From Leptotrichia trevisanii DSM 22070 (GTDB lineage: Bacteria; Fusobacteriota; Fusobacteriia; Fusobacteriales; Leptotrichiaceae), in the NCBI RefSeq assembly GCF_000482505.1, contig NZ_KI519444.1, forward strand, positions 48,953 through 112,952: a DNA stretch of 64,000 bases. The letters are read 5' to 3'. A program made the position numbers and the translations under genes. Shown one piece after another: positions 33,022 to 43,800 of this stretch (the first letter of the stretch is position 1; every line of letters begins with the position of its first letter). The notes under the pieces are model-generated. The model was not told where the DNA came from. It ran no database searches and saw nothing but the letters and a program-made list of their open reading frames with translations.

Positions 33022-36000
33022 ATGCTGACAAATCAATACAAAAATTCTTACAATTTATTACAAAATGATTTGAAAAATAGAATATTACTGCTGGATGGAG
33101 CGATGGGGACGATGATTCAGCAGGAAAATCTAACTGCCGATGACTTTGGCGGGGAAAAATATGAGGGGTGCAACGACTATCTTGTGTTGCAGAAACCTGA
33201 GATTATTAAAAATATTCATAAAAGATATCTAGAGGCCGGGAGTGATATTATTGAAACTAACAGTTTCGGGGCTTTGGATATTGTGCTGAAAGATTATGAT
33301 TTGGAAGATAAGGTTTTTGAGATGAATAAGGCGGCGGCAGAACTTGCAAATGAAGCGATTGCAGAATACAAAAACGAACATCCAGAAGTTACTCGAAATC
33401 TTTATGTTGCAGGGGCTTTGGGGCCTTCCAACAAATCCATCAGCGTTACTGGGGGAGTGACTTTTGAAGAGCTTATTCACACCTATTATACAGCTGTTTC
33501 AGGGCTTCTGTCTGGTGGAGTTGACTTAATTCTGTTTGAAACAATTCAGGACACGAGAAACTTGAAGGCGGCTTATCTAGGGCTTAAAAAGGCTATGGAA
33601 GAAAATTATACTGTGCCGCTAATGCTGTCGTTTACAATTGAAAGTACAGGAACTACACTTGCAGGACAGACTGCGGATGCCTTTTATTACGCTGTAAACC
33701 ACATGAATCCATTTTCCGTGGGACTGAACTGTGCGACTGGGCCTGAATTTATGACACAGTTTTTAAAAACATTGAATAATATTTCAAATACGTATATTTC
33801 GGTTTACCCAAATGCGGGATTACCTAATGAAGATGGAGAATACGAGGAAACTCCAGACACATTGTCAGCAAAAATTGAGCCGTTTTTCCAAAATAATTAT
33901 TTAAATATTGTTGGAGGGTGCTGTGGAACTACGCCTGAACATATTCAGAAAATTAAGGAAAAAAGTGCAAACTATTCTCCAAGAGTTATTGATGAAAATA
34001 AAAATTTTAATGATGTATCAGGGCTAATTGCTCTAGAAATGCCAAAAGATCGTCCAATTTACGTGGGGGAACGTACAAACGTAATCGGTTCACGTATTTT
34101 TAAGAACTTAATTGCCAGCGAGAAATTTGACGAGGCGACAGAAGTTGCTAGACTTCAGATTAAGGGACGAGCGGATGTAATTGATATTTGTCTTGCTAAT
34201 CCTGATAGAAATGAAATTGCCGATATGAAGGCATTTTTAGATAAAGTGGCAAAATTTGCGAAAGTTCCGCTTATGATCGATTCGACTGATATAAATGTTG
34301 TTAAAGAAGGACTTACTTACTTGCAGGGGAAAGGAATTATAAATTCAATTAACCTTGAAGACGGGGAAAAGAAATTTGCTGATATGGCAAAAGTTATCAA
34401 GGACTTTGGGGCTTCTGTCGTTGTGGGGCTGATTGATGAGGAAGGAATGGCTGTTTCAGTTGAGAAAAAATTGAAAGTTGCCAGAAGAAGTTACGAACTT
34501 CTTACGAAAAAATACGGAATTGATGAAAGAGACATAATTTTTGACACATTAGTTTTTCCAGTTGCTACAGGAGATCAGAAGTACATCGGCTCTGCCACAG
34601 CAACAATTGAGGCAATTAGACAAATTAAAACTGAAATGCCAAATGTAAAGACAATTTTAGGAGTAAGTAACATTTCATTTGGACTGCCAATTGCTGGAAG
34701 GGAAGTTTTAAACACTTACTATATGCAAAAGGCTTATGAAGCTGGACTTGACTATGCGATTGTAAACACTGAAAAAGTTATTCCAATGAGTGAAATTTCA
34801 GACGAGGAAAAGGAATTATCAGAAAATATTTTATTTCACACAGATGATGAAAATGTATCAAAATTTGCAAACTTCTACCGTGAGAAAAAAGCCGTTCAAA
34901 AAGTTGTCGATACAAGCAATCTAACCACCGAAGAAAAAGTTTCCAATCTAGTTGTCGAAGGAAGTAAAAAAGATTTAACAACGCATCTTGATGAATTACT
35001 GCAAAAATATTCTCCAATCGACATCATAAATGGCCCTCTGATGACTGGAATGGACGAAGTCGGAAAATTGTTTAACAATAACGACTTAATCGTTGCCGAA
35101 GTTTTGCAAAGTGCGGAAGTTATGAAAGCATCAGTTTCCCATCTGGAACAGTTTATGGAAAAAGACGAATCTTCTATAAAAGGGAAAGTAATTATGGCAA
35201 CTGTAAAAGGGGATGTTCACGACATTGGAAAAAATCTGGTTGGGATAATCATTGGAAATAACGGTTACGAAGTAATTGACTTGGGAATAAATACGCCTGC
35301 TGAAAAAATCCGTGAAGCAATTATTGAGCATAAGGCTGATTTCCTGGGACTTTCTGGACTTCTTGTAAAATCTGCTACAGAAATGGTGAATACTATGGAA
35401 GTTCTACATGAAGCCGGTATTGATATTCCAATATTTGTGGGAGGTGCGGCACTTACAGAGAAATTCACTGTAAATAAAATTGAGCCTGCCTACAAAAATA
35501 ATATCGTAATTTACTCAAGAGATGCAATGACAGCTCTTGCTGACTTGAACAAAATGATTGATGAGAAAAAATTTGAAGAATTTAAGCAATATTTGCAAAA
35601 ACGTAGAGATCTTGTAACGATTAAAGATGCCAAAAAACTTGAACAGCTAAAAGTTAAGCCAACGGTAAGTGATATTAAGGATGCTGATGGAACATTTGAC
35701 TTTTCAAAAGTTGAGCTGCCAAAATATAATTTTGAAAAAATTTACAAGCCTGAAACATTAAATAAACAAATTATAACAAATATAAAAGCAAAGGATGTAT
35801 TTCCATTTGTAAACTTACAAATGCTAATTGGAAAACATCTGGGAATGAAATGGATTGTAAATAATCTAATTGAAAAGCAGGATCCTAGAACAATAAAATT
35901 GTACAATGAAATTTTGGATATTATTGAAAATGGTGATGAATACTTTGATATAAAGGCTATTTACAAATTTTTCCCTGTACGCCGAAAAGTTGGTGAAAGA

Positions 36001-36531
36001 AAAGATGACTTCAAAATTGAAGTTTTATCAGATGACTTGTCAACTGTTCTGGAAACATTTGATTTCCCAAGACAAAAATATGGACAGTATTTATCATTAA
36101 ATGATTACGTAAGTCCAGATGGAATCGACTACATCGGATTCTTTGTCGCAACCGCAGGAGAAAAATCAAGACTTGTTTCAAATGAATTAAAGGAAAAAGG
36201 TGAATTTTACAGAGGACATATTGTAAATTCCATAGGACTGGAACTTGCCGAAGCAACATCTGAATACATTCACAAAATGATGCGTCAGGATGTAGGAATT
36301 ATCGACAAGGACATTACCTTAAACGAAATTCTAAATGCCCAGTATCAAGGAAACCGTTACTCTTTTGGCTACCCAGCCTGCCCAGACTTGAGCGATCAAA
36401 GGAAACTATTCAATTTGTTAAAACCTGAAAGATATGGAATCTCATTAACGGAAGAATTTATGATGTACCCAGAAGCCACAGTAAGTGCAATTGTGTTTTC
36501 ACAGCCATTCTGTAAATATTTTAATATGTAG
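33022..36531 (+). CDS. metH: Cobalamin-dependent methionine synthase
   Basis: Transfers methyl from 5-methyltetrahydrofolate to homocysteine through cobalamin. Domains in order: homocysteine-binding (LLDGAMGTMIQ; zinc Cys in GLNCATGP and GGCCGTTPEHI), pterin-binding from about residue 345 (VGERTNVIGSRIF), helical cap from about 640, B12-binding with VHDIGKNLVG carrying the axial His, and a C-terminal activation domain (YSFGYPACPDL; YGISLTEEFMMYPEATVSA). The start is the ATG at 33022, eight bases after GGGAG; the upstream in-frame ATG at 33007 lacks a ribosome site. Full length at 1169 residues. No cobalamin riboswitch was recognised in front of it. Confidence 0.97.
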   Translation: MLTNQYKNSYNLLQNDLKNRILLLDGAMGTMIQQENLTADDFGGEKYEGCNDYLVLQKPEIIKNIHKRYLEAGSDIIETNSFGALDIVLKDYDLEDKVFEMNKAAAELANEAIAEYKNEHPEVTRNLYVAGALGPSNKSISVTGGVTFEELIHTYYTAVSGLLSGGVDLILFETIQDTRNLKAAYLGLKKAMEENYTVPLMLSFTIESTGTTLAGQTADAFYYAVNHMNPFSVGLNCATGPEFMTQFLKTLNNISNTYISVYPNAGLPNEDGEYEETPDTLSAKIEPFFQNNYLNIVGGCCGTTPEHIQKIKEKSANYSPRVIDENKNFNDVSGLIALEMPKDRPIYVGERTNVIGSRIFKNLIASEKFDEATEVARLQIKGRADVIDICLANPDRNEIADMKAFLDKVAKFAKVPLMIDSTDINVVKEGLTYLQGKGIINSINLEDGEKKFADMAKVIKDFGASVVVGLIDEEGMAVSVEKKLKVARRSYELLTKKYGIDERDIIFDTLVFPVATGDQKYIGSATATIEAIRQIKTEMPNVKTILGVSNISFGLPIAGREVLNTYYMQKAYEAGLDYAIVNTEKVIPMSEISDEEKELSENILFHTDDENVSKFANFYREKKAVQKVVDTSNLTTEEKVSNLVVEGSKKDLTTHLDELLQKYSPIDIINGPLMTGMDEVGKLFNNNDLIVAEVLQSAEVMKASVSHLEQFMEKDESSIKGKVIMATVKGDVHDIGKNLVGIIIGNNGYEVIDLGINTPAEKIREAIIEHKADFLGLSGLLVKSATEMVNTMEVLHEAGIDIPIFVGGAALTEKFTVNKIEPAYKNNIVIYSRDAMTALADLNKMIDEKKFEEFKQYLQKRRDLVTIKDAKKLEQLKVKPTVSDIKDADGTFDFSKVELPKYNFEKIYKPETLNKQIITNIKAKDVFPFVNLQMLIGKHLGMKWIVNNLIEKQDPRTIKLYNEILDIIENGDEYFDIKAIYKFFPVRRKVGERKDDFKIEVLSDDLSTVLETFDFPRQKYGQYLSLNDYVSPDGIDYIGFFVATAGEKSRLVSNELKEKGEFYRGHIVNSIGLELAEATSEYIHKMMRQDVGIIDKDITLNEILNAQYQGNRYSFGYPACPDLSDQRKLFNLLKPERYGISLTEEFMMYPEATVSAIVFSQPFCKYFNM

Positions 36532-36583
36532 TTTTTTGAAATTTTTGTAAAAATATACTTTGCTTATGAAAGGAGAAAATAAA

Positions 36584-37123
36584 ATGTATCAAATAATAAA
36601 AATGATTTTACTAAGTTCAGTTTTTATTGATTATATTGATATTCAAAAGTTGGATAAAAGCGGATTTACAACACATATTATCGAGATAATGCTTGTTTTA
36701 TCATTAATTAACAGCATTGTAAATTTGTATGATGAAAAAAAATTCCTTATAATTGAATTTCTTATAATTATTTTATTTCATCTGGCTGGAAACAAGATTA
36801 TTCTAGAAAATTTTTCATTTTTTTGGCAATCAATAAAATTAATCGGTGTTTATATCCTTCACCTTCTCATTACAACTGATGTCGGAATGGATGACAATAA
36901 TATCAATCCCTTTTCTAAAGTTGAATGGACAATAGTTTTAGTTACTGTTTTAATATTTTTACTGCTAATGTTAATTTTTAAGATTGAAATTAACAGTTTA
37001 AGCATTCTATCACTCTATTGCATTACATTATTTGAATTAAAAGGAATTTTTAGAAACCTTACAGAATATATTGAAACTCAGAAGAAAATCGAAAAGGAGA
37101 ATAAAGACAAATGGCAAAAATAA
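36584..37123 (+). CDS. Small integral membrane protein, unknown
   Basis: A 179-residue protein with about four hydrophobic segments: one near residues 20-45, one near 50-75 (FLIIEFLIIILFHLAG), one around 85-105 and one at 120-160. A charged C-terminus ends QKKIEKENKDKWQK. The overall layout slightly recalls phage holins, but no specific family is recognised. The start at 36584 has AAAGGAG eight bases upstream. It follows metH by 52 bases on the same strand. Confidence 0.65.
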   Translation: MYQIIKMILLSSVFIDYIDIQKLDKSGFTTHIIEIMLVLSLINSIVNLYDEKKFLIIEFLIIILFHLAGNKIILENFSFFWQSIKLIGVYILHLLITTDVGMDDNNINPFSKVEWTIVLVTVLIFLLLMLIFKIEINSLSILSLYCITLFELKGIFRNLTEYIETQKKIEKENKDKWQK

Positions 37124-37135
37124 TAATTCGTGATA

Positions 37136-37684
37136 AATTAACACTAAACCCCATTTAAAAAAGAGAAATAAAATCTAATTTTTAAGTATCCACCTTAAGG
37201 ACTTTTATAATTTTAGTTTATAAATATTATGATTAATAATAGTTTTTTCTATTTTTTATTGAATTTTTTTTAACGTAAGGGCATCATACGCCATGCCCTT
37301 ACAACCCCGCTTTACACAAAACTTTCTTATAAAGAAAAAATAAAACTCGCTTCGTAAAACTACGCTCAGACAGTTATTTTTCCTTTAACGAAATTTTGCT
37401 TATTTAGTATTTTTAAATGTTAAAGCCTAAAACTTAAATATGATAATCTTTATAATTTAATATAGAATGTCGTGATTTTTTTGGAATGAAAACGATTGTC
37501 TGAGCGTCAGCGAGTTTCGTTTTTATTTCAAAGAAATGCTTAGACGAGCCAGGGTTGCAAGGGAAATGGCGACTGATTTCCCTTGCTTATATAAAAGAAA
37601 AAACATAGAATTAAGAAAAATATTTATTAACAATAAGCAATTTTTCAAATTCTGAATAAAAATCCCTTATGTGGATACTTAATG
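37136..37684. repeat. Intergenic mosaic repeat, copy C, with inverted-repeat ends
   Basis: Fills the gap before the autotransporter terminator. Contains ACTAAACCCCATTTAAAA (also seen inverted near 8667-8690); AAGGGCAT/ATGCCCTT near 37277-37301; AAAACTCGC...GCTCAGACAGTT (37342-37376), an inverse form of the loop motif; the hairpin TTTGGAATGAAAACGA/TCGTTTTTATTTCAAA (37480-37532) around GTCTGAGCGTCAGCGAG; and AAGGGAAAT/ATTTCCCTT near 37559-37584. TTAAGTATCCAC at 37182 and its complement at 37672-37683 flank it as part of a 30-base imperfect inverted repeat. Confidence 0.85.
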
Positions 37685-37740
37685 ATAAAATTTAATTAAA
37701 GGATATTTTAATAGTTCCATAGTTTGTAAATAGTATAACA

Positions 37741-37787
37741 AAAAAATTGGAAGAAAATCTAAATTAATAGATAACTTCCAATTTTTT
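37741..37787. terminator. Bidirectional terminator after the autotransporter
   Basis: AAAAAATTGGAAG and CTTCCAATTTTTT are perfect 13-base arms around a 21-base loop with a further TCTA/TAGA pairing inside. A/T-runs on both sides make it work on either strand. It is 40 bases from the autotransporter stop. Confidence 0.9.
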
Positions 37788-37828
37788 ATAACTTTATTAA
37801 TTAAAACGATAACTCAAAATATTAAGAA

Positions 37829-40800
37829 TTAGTAAATAGCTCTAAATCCAATTCCACCTCTGAAGTTTTCTCCAGTTGTGTCATACCCAGCATTTACCGT
37901 TACTCCGAATCTTGTGTTGTCCCATCCGAAGTTTAAGTCAAACTTACCATTTCCTCTATGATTTTCCTTATCTCCACGAAGTTTATAATAAGATGATTTT
38001 GCTCCTTTCAGTTTGGCTCTATTTTGAACATCATATAATTCACCCAGTTCATTTTCATAAGCCGCTGTTAAACTAGCTGTCAAGCTGCTTCTTACTCCTA
38101 AATCCTGTTTATAGTTAAATGATATTCCTGCTTCAGGTTTTGCTGAGAAGTAGTCGTTTCCTTTTACTTTCAATGCCATAGGCCCTGTTTCCCTGAAATC
38201 TGAATATTTTCCATATTCCAAGTTCAAAGCTCCATATGGACGGATACTTGTGTTTTCACTTGTTCTGAATTCTTTTCCAATTTCATTTTTAAGTGCGACA
38301 CCGTAAGTAGTATATTTTCCTTTTGCCTCAAATACTTCATTCACTATCCAGTATCTACGTTTCATATCTCCACGTCCTGCAAAAGCCTCTCCAGCAATTT
38401 TCCAAGTTAATGAACCATTGTAATCTCTCTTAGGCGACATTGTCTTGAACACTCCAGCTTTAATCATTGTTTGCTCTTCTTGTGATTTTCCAATATCCTT
38501 GAACTTGAATTTGTTGTAAACAGATCCTGCATACCATCCAGATTTATTTCCAAGTTTTATTTTTTCATTTTCGTGAACATACGCTACACCATAGGCATTG
38601 CTTGTATAATCAACAACTCCTGCTGTATCAGTCTTAAATTCACCTCTTTGTCCAAATACTTTAATTTTGTTGCTGTTTTTAGACGGATTTCTCCATTCAT
38701 CTTGCAAATAGTCAAATTCCTTGCTTAATACGCTTCCTGTTTCAAACATTCTTTGTTGGATATTTGAATATTGATGTCCTTTCATTTCATCAATTGCTTG
38801 AGCCAGAATGTGTCCTTCTCCACCTGTCAGGCTATTCAGCTTATCAAATATTGATTTTTCTTTCGTTCCCAAGCCTTCTACCCCGTATCTTTCTTCAAGT
38901 CCTGCCAGGAAGTTATAAGTTTGGGCATCTCCAGCTTTGGCAAAAGTTGTATAAGGAATTTTTACCAGATATACTTTATCCAAAAGTCCAGTCGCAGCAT
39001 TTTTTGTAGGCTGTGCCATCCAAGTAAGGCTGGCTGCAGTTGAGTTTAATGTTGTTCCAGCTGTTACTACTGAAGCTAGTGCATCATTATATGGTTTTAA
39101 AATATTATCCCCTATCTGTATTGCTTTTGCGGTAGTGTATTTTGCCGCTTCACTTCCAAAATATAAATTAATGTCTGTCAATCCTGTCAAGTTATTAATT
39201 CCTTGAATAGGATTTGTATAATTCACTCCGGAAGTGTCTACATACATTCCAAGACTTGTTGCCTTTGATGCAGATGGTATACTTCCTAATCCTATTTTAG
39301 ACAAGTCCAATGTTGTTATTCCTGATGGTGATGTTACTGTTACCAATGTTGCTGTCGGTGATGGAACATTTGTATCTACATTTGCTATTGGGATTGCATT
39401 TCCATTTGCGTCTGTAACTGTTACTGTTGTTGATCTAGGTGGAACTTTTATTGTAACTCCTCCCATTTCCTTCATATCATCAGCTGTAACTACTTTCATT
39501 GGTAAATTTGAAGTTCCTGTCTGCTGTATTCCTGAAGAATTTGTACCAGTTGCATTTTCCACAGCTTTATCTACTGACTGTGTATCTGTCCATATTCCCG
39601 CACTTTTAGGATCTGAGGCATTTATAGTTATTGTTCCGTAGTTTTTAATATAACTTCCATTTGCCAGATAAATTCCTTTTACTGCTGTAAATCCTCCTGC
39701 CGTAGTCTTGATTGTACCCCAGTTTTCTCCAACTGCTCCTCTGTCAAGATACATTCCAATTGTATTACTTCCAGAAAGATTAATATCTCCGTAGTTTATC
39801 GCCTTGGAACCTGAACCAACTGCATACATTCCCATTGTATTCGGTTTGCTTACTTCAATAGTTCCTCTGTTTATGACAGTCCCTTGATTAGAGATTGCAT
39901 GTGTCGCCTCATCATAATACCCTGTTGCCATTCCTACTCCAAATTCTTTATTTGCAGTATTTGAAGCCCCTACTTTAATTAGGTTAAAGTTTGTAGCTGT
40001 TCCGCCAGTAGAATAAATTGCTACGTTTCCAGCTCCTATCGAAAAATCAATATCTGCACGATTTTCCATTGTCCCATTACCATAAAGTCCATAATTTTTA
40101 TTTCCTGTTGATGTTACAGAAGTATAGTTAAATACTTTTCCCGTATTATCATTTTGATATACATAAATTGAATCATTTCCTAATGATACATTTCCTATTT
40201 TAGAAGTTACAGTATTTCCTGTCCCTGCATCAACAAATCCAAATGAATTATCTCCAATATTCATTGTTGCACCAGAATTTGCATTAAGATTTTGGTTAGT
40301 TCCTACTGCATAAACCCCGACAGCCTGATTTCCACCCAATGTGATTGTAGAGCCTGAATTTAAGTTTACATTAGTTCCTGTATCATGAGTGTAAATTGCA
40401 ACACCGTTATCTCCAGCTTTTATCAAGGCACCATTTTCATTGTCAACATCATATCCATAAATTCCTATTGCGTTATCTCCAACAGTAATAGCACCTTTAT
40501 TGACTGTTTTATTTTTAGCTTTTGAATAAATTCCGACATTGGCATTTGCCTGTGCTGTTGCATTTCCAAGTTTTATTTTATGCCCGGCATCATTAATTAC
40601 ATCCGCTCCATTTGAAACGATCCCAAACTCAAGTGCTGATGACGTTCCAGTTATATCCCCCTGATTAATAAATGTATTACCAGTTCCTGCTGTCGTATAT
40701 AACCCAATCATTCCACCAGTAGTATTAGTGGCATTATTAAGTTTTACATTCGCTTTATTTGTCTTAGTTGGCTGTCCATCCTGATTATAAACAATCCCCA

Positions 40801-43800
40801 TTCCAGTTCCTGTCGTACTTCCATTGTATTTATATTCAAGGGTTCCATTTACATTCGTATCTCCAGAAGCAAATATTCCTATACCTTTTTCCTTAGTTTC
40901 AATTACATAATCTCCACCAGTCAAATTAATATCAGAATCTTCCGCATAGATACCTTTACCATTTACACCAGTTATAATATCAGAACCAGCTCCAGATGCA
41001 GTTACCGTAATTGTTCCACCTTGATCTGAACCTGCACCATGATTTACTCCTGCTACTGATACAAGAGGTGTTCCTTGTTTTTGTCCTGTTTCTATTGGAC
41101 TTGAAAGTACAGCAATTCCTACACCGTTATTTCCAACAGTTAATTGACTGTCATTTTTTACAATTACCTTATCTCTTGCTGCCCGTGTATTATTTTCAGC
41201 ATAAATTCCAACTGGATTATTTCCTGCAACATTAATCGCACCATGATTTTCTATATTTATTGTATATTGAGTATGTGTAAAGTTAGCATCATCTGTACCA
41301 TAATATTGTTTTGTATTCTTATCAGTTCCTCTCGCCGCTATCCCAGCTCCAGAACCTGTTACATTAATCGTTCCAAAATTTTCCAGTTTACTTCCATTAG
41401 TTCCATAAATTCCTGCACCATTATCAATTGTTACTGTTGCAGTTGAACCTTTAGATGTTCCATTTTTAATTGTTCCATAACTTACATTCATTCCTGCAAT
41501 ACCATTTGCAGTTGTTCCTCCTGTAACATTTACAGTCCCTTCATTTTTAAATCCAGAAGTTGCATTAGATGGTGTTATACCAGCAGCAGTTTGAGTGGCT
41601 GTAGAAAGATTTCCCATTGAAAGTCCTTGTGCCTTTCCTTGAGAAACTAAACTTCCAGCACCTATATTTCCAGTTACTGATGTCGCATTACTTATTGTTA
41701 TCAGCTCGTTAGCCATTGATATACCATTATATCTATCATTTGAACTATTTAAATCAACAGAAGAAGCTGTTACGCTTAAATCTCCATTTGTAAGTGTTGT
41801 TTTATATGCTCCTAAAATATTAACTTTTCCAAATTTAGCTATTCCAGGCAACGCATTTAAAAAAGTTCCACTTTTATCTAAAGAATCATCCCAAACTAAT
41901 CCTGTCAACTTATCAAACGATCCAATTGTAACACCATCATGCACATTTACTGTAACATTACCTACACCACGATATTTTCCTGTCGTAGCAGTATCTGAAT
42001 TTTCATAGTCACTATCTTTTCCTGTAATAAATACTCCATCATACATATCTATTGTTGTTTGTGATTTACCATTACTTCCTGATTTAAATACAATTTTACT
42101 TGTTGCATCAGCATAAAAAGGTGTTACATTTTCATGATCATTATCTGAAAGTCCTCTTGCCACATGATTGTCTTTATTTTTTATCGTTCCACCAGAATAA
42201 TTTACTGTTCCACCTGCTAATGCTGCTAATCCTCCACTTGTACCAGTTTCTATATTAGTTGTTCCCTCAAGGTTTACTGTCCCTCCATTTGCAATTGCAC
42301 CTATTCCACGTATCGTTGAAGTTGTTGCACCAACAGTTATTGTTGCAGTTTTTACCTTCGAAGCTTGTGAACCATCAGGACTAGTTAAATTAAATGTTTC
42401 TCCTTTACTTCCAATAGTAACTTCACCACCCGCTTTAGCATATCCACCTATATTTTCATATAACATTTTTTTTGTATCGGCATCGTTTGTATCTGCCCAC
42501 TCATCTTTTTCTTCTACACCACCATAAGCATAAATTTGACTCCCAGCCCCAGTTGCATATCCAATTATTGATTTATAACCTTTAGCTGTTGTTTTTCCAT
42601 ACGATTTTACAATTCCACCATCTTCAGCTACATAAGCTATAGGATGCGAACCTTGTTTTTTGGGTAATCCTGTAGAAGGATCTATAACCAATGCTCCTGT
42701 AGAAGGATTTATAAGAGGTAATTCTTTATATCTTGCAGACATTACAACATTAGGGGCTATATTAATCTGACTTCCCAAATCTTTTAATGTATTAATTGTA
42801 TTTTCTGAAAATGCACCCGCTCTATTATTTTCTGCTGAATCTTTCCATTTCCCTTTAGCATATGCCAAAATTGTTCCAGTTGCAACTTGATTATCAGTAT
42901 CATTATTTGAGGCCTTTAATGTTGTAGCATTACCATAATCTGTTATATCATTTGTTCTTATCTTCGTATTTACCAATGAAGGATCTGTCGCATCATTTCC
43001 ATGGCTATTTGTTGGCATAGCTATATCTACTACTGTTCCATTTTTTGAAACTACCATTACATTATCTTTTGAATATTTTCCAAAAGTCACTTCTATATTA
43101 TTTATCTGTAATGAATGTATAGGATCTTTACTAAAATCACTACCCACTGTTGTTCCATTAAGAGCTGTAGATGTAGCTGTCGGTTTGTATACTGCTCCCA
43201 AATCATCTGTTTTAATACCATCTCTTTGTCCAGACTGTGCCAGTATTACTACATTTCTTTCAACATATTTATTATCTCCATTGATGTATTTAGCGTGTCC
43301 ACCACTATCTTTTGTATAAACAGTATTCCCGCTAGCTCCTTGAACAGCGTTGGCATCTGCTCCATTTGCATTATTATTTTTCTTATTTCCAATAATTGCT
43401 TTAGCTAATATTTCACCTTGATAAATACCTATTACTGACTTATTCCAATTATTCCTATTAAGAGTTGGTGTTAAATCTGAATTTGGTTCAGGCCAGACTG
43501 TTGTACTTTGGGCTTGAGATAAGGGCAATAAATCATTGAAAAATAACACAACATTATTATCACCATATGATTCTGGTGGTGTTGTCATTTTTATTGATGG
43601 TGTCATCCCTTTAACTGAACTGATTCTATACATTGTATCTGTATCAGATACACGTGAAGTGCTATGAGCAGATATATTATCAAAATTCGCACTATATCCT
43701 AGTCCTGAGTAAACGACATTACTTCCACCTTCCAAAATATATTTCCCCGTACTGTCCATGTTAAAACTTCCTTGTACCCCCATCGCTGAATATATCGTAT

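Noticed and set aside
36584-37123. Holin annotation for the small membrane protein
   Set aside because: Only the general pattern of hydrophobic segments fits; there are no phage genes, endolysin or conserved holin motif beside it.
39234-39641. Plus-strand frames opposite the autotransporter, the longest with 135 codons
   Set aside because: They are shadows of the Gly/Thr/Val-rich repeats of the minus-strand gene; no ribosome sites or protein-like character.
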